From assembly GCA_020912385.1 (NCBI GenBank), contig CP087213.1, forward strand, positions 1,116,001 through 1,180,000: 64,000 nt of DNA, written 5' to 3'. A program made the translations under genes and the position numbers. The notes under the pieces were generated by a model. That model saw only the letters and a program-made list of their open reading frames with translations. It made no database searches and was not told where the DNA came from. This DNA comes from Neofusicoccum parvum (Eukaryota; Ascomycota; Dothideomycetes; Botryosphaeriales; Botryosphaeriaceae). Below are positions 1 to 11,243 of this stretch, piece after piece. Within the stretch, counting starts at the first letter, position 1. Each line of letters begins with the position of its first letter.

Positions 1-187
1 CGAGAAGACGAAAGCGATCAAAGATGCGCATGGGACGATGATGATCGTCCCGAGGTCCTGGGTTGCAGACGTCGACACGGCGGGTCGACACGGCATCGAG
101 CTCGGAGTGTCCAACGCGGAGGAACTGGAGCGGTTTACTTCGATTACGCAGTTTTCCGAGGCGTACGTGCAGGATGGCGATGTGTAG
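1..187 (+). CDS. 3' end of an unknown protein-coding gene
   Basis: The frame beginning at base 2 is open from the window edge to a TAG at 185-187 and encodes the last 61 residues of a protein. The translation has balanced composition (EKTKAIKDAHGTMMIVP near the start, EELERFTSITQFSEAYVQDG near the end), unlike the biased translations of neighbouring intergenic frames, so it looks like a real C terminus. I do not recognise the family; no catalytic motif is visible in this fragment. The overlapping frame starting at 63 is a shadow. Start and any upstream exons lie outside the window. Confidence 0.5.
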   Translation, partial: EKTKAIKDAHGTMMIVPRSWVADVDTAGRHGIELGVSNAEELERFTSITQFSEAYVQDGDV

Positions 188-1434
188 CCAGGATGGTGTT
201 CGCGGGGCGGGCGTTGCGTGTGCATTTCCTGGTGTTTTGGAGCATGTGGTGCTGGTTTGCCGGTGTTCCTGGCGGGTGGAGAATGGGGTGCGTTGGCAAA
301 GCGACTCAGACCGCATGTCTCGGGGATCCCTGGCGTCGCGCGGTGGCCCGGCAGCCGCGAACACCGCCACGCTTGCCTGATGCGGTCGGAAGGCACTGGG
401 GCGTGTCTGGCTAGTCATGCGCGACAGGCAGGTGCTCAGCCCGGGCCGCGGGAAAGCGTTCGTGGGCGCGTGTTCTTGCCGTGGCGGCCAGAGTCTAGAG
501 TCTCGAGTGTAGAGCAGGGAGTGTGGCGGCGGGAGAGCTGGTTTCGCTCGGGCCGTTTGTTGTTGTTGTTGCTCGTCAGCCAGAACAAAACAATACAAGA
601 CAAGACACCACTGCCACCGCCCTCCGTGAAGCTGTGGGACCGCACCGCGCACACGCCGTGCGGCTGCCGATGCCAGCCTCGTCCTGCTCGCCCCAGTCGC
701 CCCAGTCGCCCCAGTCGTGGAGCCAGAAGGCCCCCGGACCCACGGCAATCCCATGAGGCCCCATCGACGTAACCACAACCGCACGCCGGCCCGAAGAACG
801 CCTTCATCGCGACCGCCTTCGGCCATCTGGCAGCCATCGCCCGATTCCTCGCCGGCGCTCTCTCGATCGGTCTCCGCAGCCAAATGCATCCTCCACCGGC
901 CTGTCCCATTTTCTTTCCTTCTTCTCCTTGTCATCGCCAGCGCCTTTCTTTTCCCGCCTCGCACCGCCGCCGTCTCTGCCGCCACTGGGCTCAAGCAGCA
1001 GCGGGCCAGAATTTCTCAGTCGGGTGAGTGATATCCTGTGCGGCACGACGGCGTGACGGGTCTCGTGCAGACGTCAATGGACGGCAAGAAATCACGCGAC
1101 GCTCGCCACGACGAATGCTCCAGTTCGAAAACTACGCTTGACATACATCCGCCGCGCGCGCCAGGTTGCCGGACGTCCGACCGGCACAACACGCCGTCCA
1201 GGAAAAACTTGGTCGGCGAGAGCAACTATAGACATGGAACCTCCTCACTAACAAGTTTCAAGTGCCCGCGCCACACCCCGCCCACCGCAGCCACTGGCCG
1301 TCCTTATAAGCCCTTGCGCCTGGGAGGGACCTCCTGCATACTGCAAACTCTAAAGATCCTAGCTCTCTGGACTTGCGTTTCTGGACCCCCGATCCTCCCG
1401 GGATACTGCCTCTTGACAACTCATCCTGCGCGAC
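188..1434. other. Intergenic region, promoter side of the 1435 gene
   Basis: No convincing gene. It carries a three-copy 9-bp tandem repeat (CCCCAGTCG) at 691-717 and a TATA-like element TTATAAG at 1304-1310, about 125 nt upstream of the ATG at 1435, which could drive that gene. Several overlapping frames of 60-180 codons are arginine/proline-rich or otherwise biased, with no family resemblance. Confidence 0.5.
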
Positions 1435-2793
1435 ATGGACGCGGGAATTGCTGACGAACCGTCCTCCGAATCATCGTCGGCCACAATTCCTGCCGCACCG
1501 CCGGGGCATGACATCTCTTCCGCACCCGCTCCACTCATTCCCATCTTCCAGCCCAGCGAGATCACCATTCCGCGGCTACGGCCATCCATGCAGAAGCCAT
1601 GCAACAACAGCACAGCGAGTTCACCACAGCCTGCTGCCTCGCCGCCCAAGGCTAATCGCCGTAGCCCATCCAAAAGCCCTCGCAAGTCCATTGATGGCAG
1701 GCCAATTATCCGCAGCACCAAGATCTCCGTGCGCGTGAAGCCACGTTCAGCAGCGGCTACGATGGCGGCATCAACTCTCTCTGTCACGGGGCCCTCTGTG
1801 CCGCCACTACAACCATTGTCATCGCCCAGGAAAGCACCGTCTCCATCGCTCAGGAAGGTGTCTTCATCATCGCCGAGGAAGGTGTCCTCGTCATCACCAA
1901 GGAAGCCCTCAAGCAGTCGCCAGGTCCAGCCCTCAGACAATGACATTGTCAAAGCTGCTAGCATGGGAGCTTTACGAGGTTCCGGCATGTTGAAGGCCAG
2001 GTATTCGGTGAAATACCGAGGCGCAAGAGTGCCTCGGGCTGCTGCTGCATCTTCGGCTCCAGCGTCTCCAGCTCCAGCAACTCCGGCCCCGGCGTCTCCG
2101 GCTCCGGCTTCTCCAGCTCTAGTATCTCCGGCTCCAGTATCTCCAGCTCTAGTGTCTCCAGCTCCAGTGTCTCCAGTGACAATGACGCCTTCTTCTGACG
2201 GAGAATGGATCGATTCAGGAGAAACCACTGCCGCTCCTAAAAACCCAGCGGACTCAGCACCAGTCATCGGTTCAAGTCCCACGCCGCCGCAAGAAGACCC
2301 AGAATGCCGCCTACAACCCACTCCGACCGCCCAACCCTCTTTAGAAGACGAGGCCAAAAAGCTTGCAGAGGCCTGGCGAGATATTGAACGCAGAGAGCGA
2401 CAACTCAAAATGTGCGAAGACGCACTCAAGGCGGGCCAGAAACTTCTCCGACAAGACCGCGAGGCGTTCGAGAAGGAGAAGCGGCAATTCCACGATGAGC
2501 AACAACAGCGGCGAACACGCGACGACGAGAACCGGAAGAAACGGACGCAGAAGCGAAGCAGGAGCAGGAGCAAACCCCGGGGCAAGGTGATACCCGACGA
2601 CAGCTGGCGACGCGACGACCACAAAAGCAAGCAGCAACAACAACAGAACGAGCGCCACACCTCTTGGAGCTCCATCAACACCAGCGCCTCGACACCCTCC
2701 CGCTACCCCTCCGACGCCGAAAGCACCACGACCGCCACGACCGCAACCACCGCCTCCACCTTCTCCAAGCCGCGCCACCCACCGACCACTCAG

Positions 2794-2829
<36 letters not shown>

Positions 2830-3489
2830 GCAGAACTCACCTGGACCTCGGCCCCGACGGCCTTCCGCGCCGCCTACGCCCGCTACACCGCGGCCTGGGC
2901 GGCGCTGCCCCCGCACTCGCCGCTCATCCCGTACCCGTCGCCAACGCACGCGGCGGCGCAGCTGCGGCAGACGTCGCACCTCCCGCTGTCGGCGCAGCAC
3001 GGCTGGAGCGCCGACGCGGTCGTCAAGTACAACGCCGTGCACTTCTTCCTGGCCGCGCACGGCGTGCCCGTCGCGCCGGACGTCGGGGCGGGGCGGCCCA
3101 AGGTCGGGCTCAGGGGCGTCGTTGGCGACGGGGACGCGGGCATGAAGTCGCTGGTCAGGGAGGTGCGGAGGGAGCTGCGGCGGTGGCACGAGGACGGGCT
3201 GAAGTGGCGGGGCGGGGAGGAGGGGACGGTGAACGAGCAGCTGGTGGGCGACGAGACGGCGAGGGCGGTGTTCAGGGCGTTCACGGAGCTGCGGGACGGG
3301 CTGTTGGCGGAGATGAGGTGGAGGAGGGAGAAGGAGGCGGCGGCGGGGGCGGCGAGGACGACGGGTGGTGATGGTGGTGGTGGTGGTGGTGGTGGTGGTG
3401 GTGGTGGTGAGGCGAAGGGAAAGGATCAAGGACAGGGGTACGGCTGGACGGGCATGGACTGGACGGTGCTGTCGGAGGCGATCTTGTGA
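1435..3489 (+). CDS. Large low-complexity protein with coiled coil and a conserved-looking C-terminal region
   Basis: Single-exon frame of 684 aa from an ATG to TGA. Residues 1-300 are Ser/Pro/Ala-rich and include a run of APASP/APVSP pentads encoded by 15-bp repeats at about 2056-2180. Residues about 305-385 form a charged heptad-like coiled coil ending in an Arg/Ser/Lys-rich, nuclear-signal-like patch (KKRTQKRSRSRSKPRGK). A poly-Asp run sits near residue 460. Residues about 470-655 are less repetitive and rich in Trp, Leu and Arg, with a predicted helical pattern (SLVREVRRELRRWHEDGLKW), and look like the folded part. A poly-Gly run (GGT repeats, 3367-3410) lies near the C terminus. The C-terminal region resembles uncharacterised fungal proteins with a tryptophan- and arginine-rich helical end, but I cannot name a family. 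Nuclear location is inference. The long antisense frame is a shadow. Confidence 0.75.
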
Positions 3490-4338
3490 GGCGATTGGGT
3501 TTGATGCGGGACGGTTGACGAGGCTCATGATTGGAACGAGCAAGACATGGATAGACAGGGCACTCCGCGAGGACGTCTGGACAGGGTCAAGGGGTACTGG
3601 CGTTTCAGCATTCTGGCATGCATTCTTGGGTTGATACCATGGGAGGCAGCATTTCAAATGCATGGGTTTTCTTTTCTTTTTCGTAGTAATCAACATTAAG
3701 AATTATCTTGACATGAATTCGTGCCCATTAACCTTCGGTCTTGCGTCTCATTAATTCGTGCATTCGTCATGTGGCCGATTCGCGCAGTATGGCAGCCGCC
3801 GTTCGTGTGGGTTGCAAAAGCACTCGTCCGGATGATGATGTCAGCGTGCTTCCAGCCAAGCTTCAGCACCCGGAAGCGCGTGGTTCAGCTGCCCACAGAG
3901 CGGACCGCTCCTGCCTGCTGGCCGCAACACACTGCGCGAAAGAACCTCGAAGCTCGTGTCTCGTCCACGACGTCAGTTGACCAGACGTCGGCTCCCCGAG
4001 CCTTACCCCACCTGCAAACGCGTCGCCCTCGGGCAGGTGATGCTTCACTTCGCCCCCTCTCACTCCGTCCGTCCCAACTCCCCGGATGCGGCAACTTCGG
4101 TAAGCCCTAGCCAGCCAGCCAGCCCTCCCAAGCTCCAGCCGGGACAGCCGCATGCGGCTGACGAGTCGTCGCCACGCCAACGAGGCATCTCCCGGGCATT
4201 CCCGAAAGCATCACCTGCACCTCGATGAGCCTCGTTTGATGGCCGGAAGAAGAAGAAAAGAAAAAAAAACTCACCCACGGAACCCAAGCCGCTCGAGCTG
4301 TAAGAATCGATGCGAAAATCTTCTCCTTTCTTCTTCCT
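3490..4338. other. Convergent intergenic region
   Basis: Space between the stop of the plus-strand 1435 gene and the stop of the minus-strand 4339 gene; it should hold both 3' UTRs. It has an A/T-rich patch at about 3660-3720 suitable for 3'-end formation and a purine-rich patch (GAAGAAGAAAAGAAAAAAAA) near 4247. No gene seen. Confidence 0.45.
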
Positions 4339-5007
4339 TCAAGGCGTCAGCCCACCCCACCTGCTGCCGCCACTGCTGCCGCCGCCTCCTTCTCCCTGCC
4401 GCTGCAGCACCGGCCTGGCGGCGAAGATGCTGCCGTCCAGGTACGTCATGAGCTGGCGCTCGTACACGCGCTGCAGGCAGGCGTCCGAGTCGCGGGCGCG
4501 CACCTCGCGCAGGCTCTCGTCGCGCGGCGAGAACCTGCGGCGGAGCGTGCGGGCGGCGCGGGTCGACGGGGAGGAGGAGGGGTCACCTGCCGACGACGAC
4601 GACGACGAGACGGACGAGTACGAAGAGATGGAGGCGGGCCGGAGGCGCGGGGGGTGGTGGGGCGATGCTGGGAGGAAGGCGGTTGGCGGGGCGGGTTGCT
4701 GGGTGCCGTCCGGTGCGGGTGGGAGGCGGGCGGCGGGCCGCTGGCGGCGGCTGCTGCGCGTGCTGTTGGTGTAGTGCAGGGCGGCGTCGATCTCGTGGAT
4801 GATGGCGAGCACCTTCTCCGGGCGGGAGCTGTCGGTGGAGGCTCGGGACGAGGCCAGGGATGACGACGAGGAGGTCGAGATGGCGGAGAAGGTCAGGCGG
4901 CTTGGAGGGTCGGGCAGCGGGCGAGGGAGGCGGCGGCGGACGGGCGATGGGGTGGAGCGGATGTCCGGGAAGTGGAGCGGCGGAGAGGGGGAGCGGCAGT
5001 CGTCCAT
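4339..5007 (-). CDS. Short Ser/Pro-rich protein of unknown function
   Basis: Single-exon model of 222 aa. I start it at the ATG at 5007 (MDDCRSPSPPLHFPDI) because the longer open frame to 5202 begins with GTG and only adds an Arg-Ala repeat read from the GC-rich hexamer tract at about 5130-5175. The N-terminal third is Pro/Ser/Arg-rich; residues about 50-80 carry a helix-like segment (EKVLAIIHEIDAALHYTNST); a poly-Ser stretch follows; the C-terminal quarter (DACLQRVYERQLMTYLDGSI) is the most protein-like and probably conserved in related fungi. No signal peptide, membrane segment or known domain. A TATA-like TATATAG (minus strand, about 5254-5260) lies roughly 250 nt upstream. Confidence 0.55.
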   Translation of the reverse strand: MDDCRSPSPPLHFPDIRSTPSPVRRRLPRPLPDPPSRLTFSAISTSSSSSLASSRASTDSSRPEKVLAIIHEIDAALHYTNSTRSSRRQRPAARLPPAPDGTQQPAPPTAFLPASPHHPPRLRPASISSYSSVSSSSSSAGDPSSSPSTRAARTLRRRFSPRDESLREVRARDSDACLQRVYERQLMTYLDGSIFAARPVLQRQGEGGGGSSGGSRWGGLTP

Positions 5008-6925
5008 TATGGAACTGTCGATTAGGCGGGCGGAGACATGTAACTCAGACGGGAAGGACGCGATGTCGGTGTGGAGTTCAGGCGGGCAAAGAACCAGTGT
5101 GACTGATACACACCGCACGCCGGTGGTGGTGAGGGCAAGAGCACGGGCACGGGCACGGGCACGAGCACGAGCACGCGGCGAGAGATCAGCCTCGAGGACC
5201 ACGGTGTAGAAGGTGAGTCAAGACGGGGTGGCCGGGCGAGGTGGGCTCTGGGCTATATACACTGCCTGCCACGCCGATTGTGCTGCTGGGTTGATCTCAG
5301 AGCGGCGGCGCAGCATGGCGAGCCTGGGCAGCGCGGCTTCCCTGCATGTGGGCAGCATGCGGGCAGCATCTGGGCCAGTGAGCGGGCGCGCGAGAGGCTG
5401 GCTTCGAAACGGGTGCTGCCGGCCACCAGGTTTGGCCTCCCCCAGCCACGCCCAGGCAGGGCGACGCGAAACAGCAGCCCGGTGTGCGCGTGAAAGGGCA
5501 ATCGCACGGCGGCGGGCGGCGGCGGGGCTGCAAGGCAACAAGGCGCGGTAAGCTGATGTCAGGGGCTTTGCTGGATGGTGGTGAGGGCGACGGTGGTGGT
5601 GGTGGGGGAGCGCGGGGCCAAGTCGCAGCAGGTGACGTCGCCAGCCGCCGCCTTTAGTCGTGGCCGCCATCGCGCGCGCCGACCGCGGCCGCCCCGGGCC
5701 ACCACGGTCGCAGGGCGGCTGCTCGACGGGCTGCAGGGCAGCGGGAGGAACAAACAAGCAATTGCTAGCAGCCGGCCCACTGCAGCTGCGCGGGACGCCT
5801 CCTGCCCATGAGTCGTCTCAGATGCGCCGTCCACCACGAGTCGCTGCCCGCGCCCACGCCCACGCCCACGCCCGTCCACTTCGGCCCGCCTGCTCGTGCT
5901 GCGCGTTGGCCTGCTTGCCCGCCTGCTCCAGCAGCCAAAGCAGGACGTTTTCCTCTCGTGTTGATGACAGGTACCCAGCGCGCTTCGTGCCCTCGTCTCG
6001 CCCTGCCCGTCCGTCCGCTGCTCTCCTAATCGCAGCGCCGCACACCACACCGCCTGCACACCACCGCAGAGCGCCTCAACGCCCACCCTCGCCTCGGTCG
6101 TTCAGCTCCCTCAGCTCGCGCTCTTCACCACCATGAGATCCCATGATGCCCACGGCTCCCCGCCGGATGTGAAGCGGTGACACAACCTCGTAGCCTTCCC
6201 TCTCACCAACACCACCACCCCGGCAGCCGTGCCGAGAGCAAGAAGAGGGCCCGTGTGTTCATCTGCCTCCGTCTGCAGCCCGCTCGGCTGATGACTTGCA
6301 GCTGTGGGTGTAGGGGCCGCGGGTATGTAAGGCAGCGTGACGGGCGGAGGATTTACGCTCGTCTCGGAACACTTGCAGTGTGCAGCAGAGGCCCAGCGCA
6401 CGTGGTGGTGGCCGCCAATCAGCCCGCCCGCGCAGCATGCACCGCTGACGGGCTGCTTATCTCTGGAATGCTTCTGTGCGAAAAAGGGTCTTCTTCATGG
6501 TCCGTCCCGTGTTTTTGCTTGTTCGTGCCACCCCCGAACCGCTGGGACCTTGCTCCGAGATGATGGTCATTCGCTCATAACATTCTGCCCTTTTAAAAAG
6601 GACCTCGCCGGCCAAGCCGCCATCCTAGACCAATTGCCGTGCGCTCTCGTGCACCATCTGCCATTCGCCACTGCCTCGCTCCAGTCCCATGCTGGAAAAT
6701 GCCCATCCTCCCGCCAAGCCCATTATCAAACCCCCTCAATAACGCCCAGAATATGCTCAGTCAAAGAAAGGAGAAACAAGTCCGTCCTCGCCGTGGCCGG
6801 ACATCCGGTATCCAAGAAAACGCCGCCTCCGGCCTCAAAAACGCAGATCCCAAGCGCCAAATTTCAGCCTTGCCGGCCAGGTGCTCACACTGCGGGGTAT
6901 CTCTACTGCAAACTGTGAAAAGAAA
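5008..6925. other. Intergenic region
   Basis: 1.9 kb between the start of the 4339 gene and the 3' end of the Inp1 gene, both on the minus strand. It holds the hexamer tract at 5130-5175, a TATA-like element at 5254-5260 and a CGCCCA-type repeat at about 5850-5873. Frames here overlap on both strands with arginine/alanine-rich translations; I support no gene. Confidence 0.4.
5130..5175. repeat. GC-rich hexamer tract (GCACGG/GCACGA)
   Basis: Tandem hexamers of GCACGG and GCACGA, about seven units, directly upstream of the proposed ATG of the 4339 gene. If read through on the minus strand it would code for an Arg-Ala repeat. It is more likely a promoter or 5' UTR microsatellite. Confidence 0.7.
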
Positions 6926-8750
6926 TCAGTCGACGTCCGACGCGTCGGTGCCTCTCCTCCGGTAGCTGCCGAGAGGGATGCCGTAATCGTCCTCGTCGTC
7001 CCATTCGTCCTCGTCCTCGCTCCACTGCCACGCCCCTGGGATCTTCTTGCCCCTGCGCAGGCTCCACGAATCCGGCGTGAACACTCCGGTGGCGATGCTG
7101 GCCGCGATGCGGAGCATGAGCGCGACCAGGTGCGCCGGTGGCCCCACCAGCAGCCCGATGGTTTTCTGCATGATGGCGCTCGTGTACTGCTTCTTCGGAT
7201 GCGACTGAGCAGGCGGCGTGAACAGGTTCGCAGGGTGCGGCATCGGTGAGAAGGCTCGCAGGTGGGACGTGCTCGTCAGACGCCGCAGCCGGATCGTCTC
7301 GGGCGGTGGGTCGATATCGGGGTAGCTCATGTCGACTGCCGAATCCGAATCGCTGGTCAAAGTCGGTGTCGGCGGCGCAGATGTTGGCCGCTCTTCGGCA
7401 CGCGGCGGCGGCGAGAAGGGCGACCGCTCGTCCTCGCTCAGGTGCATGTGCGCGGTGATGGTCAGCTCGGAGATCTCACGCTTATGGCGCGTGCCCGGGC
7501 TGGCCTTCAGATCTTGGTCTGACCCTCCGTCCACCGCCTGAGGACCAGGTGGAGATTCTCGGCGCATCGATGCAGCGTCAAAATACATCGATGCCTGCCT
7601 GGAACGCAAGTCCCTTGCATTTGATTCGTTGTGTACGGAATAGAAAGAGTCTGCAGTGGATTCTGCGGTGGATGAGATGCTTGCCGCATCAGACGATTCT
7701 TCGGCTGAGGCGCTGAGCGAAGAGGTTGACGCTGACCTGAACCGCAGCTGAGCAGGCGCTGTCACTGATCGCGTGCCTTCGGCAGGCTTCATCCTCGGCT
7801 TCAACCCACGCCGGGTGCTGAGGCTGTCTGAAGACCCGTCCTCCGACGGAGTCTCGTCCTCCTGGATGGAGCTGGAGATAGATGTCGTCGAGAAAACGCT
7901 GCTGCGTCTGTAGAACTCCGACGAGGCAGAGACGGTGCTGGTGTCTGATGCAAATGACTTGTCAGTTCCCTGGCTTACTGGCCTCTCGGCGTCTTCCGGC
8001 TTCCAGATTCCGTCAAGCTTCCACTTCTTGGCCCTGCCAGGCGTCGCAGGTCTCTTTTTCCGCGGTGGTGTCGCCGGGACCTCTGGAACTTCCACATGGA
8101 AGCCGCGCGTGAATGGGCAGACGGTCTTCTCGTACAGAAGGATCTTTTCCATCACAGCCTTGAATTCCTCGACCTTGGCCAGGTTATCCTCTCCTTCCCC
8201 GGGAAGTTCGATGCGGTAGTACGAGTTCGGGCGGGGTATGCGCATGGCAAACTTGGATACGCCATCGACGCACCAGCACTGCGACTTGGGCAGGATGGCA
8301 TGCAGCAGAGAGCCAGAGTGGAGGAAGGCGACGGACCCGGGGACGCGGTAGATCCTGATGGGGCCTGTACGAGGATTAACACTGCGGCAGGCATAGCTGT
8401 AGGTTGTACGCACCAGCAGCGACGGTGCTCTCCGTTGGCGAAACCCAGGGGATCGTCTCTGGGTGACCATGCGAGCCGCGGTCCCTGAGAACCGTCCGAT
8501 TGCTGGCGCTAGACGACGGCCTAGAGAGCGACGCCGCGGTAGTGAACAACACTACCTTTGCGAAGCTGTGATTGAACAGTGTCTCCACGCCATCGGCAGA
8601 TGCGGGCGATTCTGAGGGCGTGGTCGGGCTGGCAAAGCGTGTGGGCAGCGTGAAAGAACGGCGCACGCCGCGATTAGCGGGCGGCGGCGCAGAGGTCGGG
8701 GTCGAGGGGGCGGTCGGGGTGGACATGGCGCACGCGGGCGAATCAGACAT
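6926..8750 (-). CDS. INP1: Peroxisome inheritance protein Inp1
   Basis: Two exons: 8750-8414 and 8364-6926 (49-nt intron, donor GTGCGT, acceptor ACAG, phase 1), giving 591 aa. Splicing joins a short N-terminal frame (LFNHSFAKVVLFTTAAS) to PIRIYRVPGSVAFLHSGSLL, matching the Inp1 domain of fungal peroxisome retention proteins; the domain spans about residues 45-190 (KFAMRIPRPNSYYRIELP near its end). The rest is Ser/Thr/Pro-rich and likely disordered and phosphorylated, with an acidic Trp-containing end (EDEDEWDDEDDYG). In yeast Inp1 tethers peroxisomes to the mother-cell cortex by binding Pex3; in filamentous fungi it may also affect organelle positioning (inference). The gene is followed at its 5' side by the tail-to-head neighbour PRE2. 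Domain assignment is from pattern recognition. Confidence 0.85.
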
Positions 8751-9166
8751 GCATGCTGACGCAGGCGCGGACGGTGTGGGCAAGGCGTGCAGGCGCAGAC
8801 TCGTGGTGTTGTGTGAGTGGAAAAGAAGCGTGGTGGGCTGTAGAAGCAAGTGGCCGGTGACGAGAGGATCGGCCGGGTTGTTGCGGCGGGCGGCTGGCGG
8901 CTGGCGGGCCTTCACGCGGCATGCGCGTGAGCTCTGCGCGACAGGGGCATGGCCCAGCCAGCTGCTGTCCAAAGCACTCTCCACACGCTTCCTCCATTGG
9001 CCCGTGGTCAAACGCAATGCGAAACGCAGCAGCACCACCATCACCTGTCATTCATGCGCTTCATATCTCAGCCTCGTGAAGTGAGCTCTATGCTAGCTGC
9101 GCTCGTGAAGAAGTACAGTCCTGATCTCATTGCACCGCCCCACGCCCCGCCATGCCCTTGTCCCGC
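8751..9166. other. Spacer between PRE2 stop and INP1 start
   Basis: 416 nt on the minus-strand path, holding the PRE2 3' UTR and the INP1 promoter. The frame upstream of the INP1 ATG is open to 9044, but its other ATGs are followed by Arg/Pro-rich sequence without similarity, so I keep the start at 8750. No other element recognised. Confidence 0.4.
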
Positions 9167-10224
9167 CTACTCCAGATCCGCCGTGACGTTCGAGAACTCG
9201 CCCTTGTCCAGCTTCGTCTTCCAGAAGATGGGGTTGGTGTCGTTGAAGCCGTGCTTGACCCAGCCGTCCTCCTTGACGTGGTACAGGTTGATGTAGCCGC
9301 CAGAGTATGCGTCCCTGTGCGTGGCTGCCAGAATGCTGCGGCGGCCGAGCTCAAGCGCATCCTCGTCCGAGAGGTCGTACTTGTATTCGGCATCCAGGAC
9401 ACCGTACGCGAAGGTCTGACCGGAGCCAACGCAGAAGAGATTGCCGGCCAGGCGGGTGCCGTCGCTGTCGATGTAGTAGAGAGCCGGGCCTTCCTGGGGG
9501 GTCACGCCCGCGCACATAGTACCCTGTATCCCGCAAATCAGCATCATGTCCGGCCACAGTAGACACGGCCAGCGAGGCTTGGGTTGGTTCTTACCATGCT
9601 CAACCCCATGCCCTTGTATGAGTACACCAGGTTGGCGAGAATCTTGGAGGCGGCGGCGACGGAAATGCGGCGTTTGTGCCTAAGCTCGTGGAGGCGGCAC
9701 TGCATACCGAGATAGGCAAGCCAATACTGGCAGTCCTGTTGATCAAGCATCCCGTTAGCGTCTGCTTCTTTCCTGCTTATCCAACGTCGGCATCGAGGGT
9801 CCAGCTTACAGCAGCGCCACCGGCCATGGTTCCCAGCAAGCAGTTGTTGATCTCGATGACCTTCTTCACCGTCTGGCTGGCGATCCAGTTGCCAGCCGTA
9901 GCTCTCGAATCCGTTGCAACAATGATGCCACCCTTGAATCTGAAGGCCAGCGTCGTGGTACCGTGGGCGAGCTTGATCGGACAGTTCGGGTTGGAGTAGT
10001 CGTCGGTCATGGTGCGGAGCCATGATGCGGGCTGCCAGGACGGTCAGTATCCAGGAAGACAGGAGACGACGGCAGCAGGTTCAACGTACAGCGGCGACGG
10101 GAGGCAGAGCGAACTTCAGCGAGAGCGGCGGAGTGACCTCCATAAGCTCCTGCTGGTCGTCATGGGCGTCGTAGCCCTCGTTCTGGTGTGCCGGCTGGCT
10201 GTACTGCGCCACTAACGAGTCCAT
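9167..10224 (-). CDS. PRE2: Proteasome subunit beta type-5 (chymotrypsin-like)
   Basis: Four exons: 10224-10090, 10031-9810, 9735-9595 and 9523-9167; all three introns (58, 74 and 71 nt) are phase 0 with GTA donors (GTACGT, GTAAGC, GTAAGA). Product 284 aa, close to yeast Pre2 (287). A propeptide precedes AHG/TTTLAF, so autocleavage would expose Thr70 as the catalytic nucleophile; mature Asp17 (IVATDSRA) and Lys33 (VKK) are present, completing the active site. The second half has the family stretch [18 protein letters not shown] followed by the GTMCAGVT strand. It forms the chymotrypsin-like active site of the 20S core in nucleus and cytosol and is expected to be essential. Nothing looks broken. 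Confidence 0.96.
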
Positions 10225-11243
10225 GTTGCAATGTGTAGTCCGGCGGGGCGGGTGAGAGCAGGGGAGGAGGCGGCCGAGATACGGATGGGGTGGTTGATGG
10301 GGTGCGAAGGTTGCGGTGGTTTGGAGCTTGGGTCCTGGATGAGCTTCGGCTCCAGGCACGCAGCGAGGCGCGTCAAGCTGGCCGGGAGCGCCCAAGAGCC
10401 GCATTCGCGTAAGCACCCGCCGACCGCTCCTCCACCACGCCTTCGTGCACACCACCTTCGCATTCCGTAACCAGCAACTCCATCTACCTCTAGTCCTGAA
10501 TCTCCGCAGCACAGGTACACACGACCAAGAGAAAGGGACAGCAGCCGCCAGCTGGCATTCGAAGGGCAAAACGTCCGCAGGTGAGATGACGCAGGACATA
10601 CTTGATGAACTGCTGCCTACAGGCCGACGCGACAGCGCATCTGAAGGTCTTTACAGACAGTGACGGCGTGTGGGCTCAATTGTGGTAACAACAACCGCCT
10701 GCGTAGGGTCAGCAGCCGCGTGCACCTGAGAGGCAGGAGCTTGTACATGTGCAAGCGTGCGTGGGTGACTACGCCAGTTTTTGTCGCAGGACGACTGCCG
10801 TGCTCTGCCAGCCAGCGCCGCGAGCTGCAAACACCAGATTAGAGGGCCGTTGGAGAGCGGAACCCGCTCGAGATGATTACTTCCAGCTTCAGCCGTCTTG
10901 AGCGAAGGCTACACGACGAGCATTGCTTCATGCCTCCGGTCTCCAAAAGCCACGATTCAGCTGATCGATTGATTGGTCGGCTCTAACGAAGGCAGCGAAT
11001 GAAACAACAAAGGAAAATCTCAAGAGATCGGACTTGCCCATGCAATACCTGCGACCGATTCTTGGTCACAAATTTTTGACGGCATGTGGGCACACTTGAC
11101 CCGAGACAACGCATGCCCGCCACCAAATCCCACTGGCTACCCATTTGCCCATCTATACATCTCAGGTTCTTCGGCCTCGCTGTGAGAACCTGCCGCAACG
11201 CCATCCAACTCAGAAGACATCACATCGTTGAGCTACCATCAAC
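10225..11243. other. Intergenic region upstream of PRE2
   Basis: About 1 kb from the PRE2 ATG to the 3' end of the GT69 gene, both minus strand; it should contain the PRE2 promoter. I see no convincing TATA box or gene. Confidence 0.4.

Noticed and set aside
2341..3696. 451-codon frame on the minus strand opposite the 1435 gene
   Set aside because: Arg/Pro/Val-rich translation created by the repeats of the sense gene; its homopolymers mirror the GGT and GAC runs. A shadow frame.
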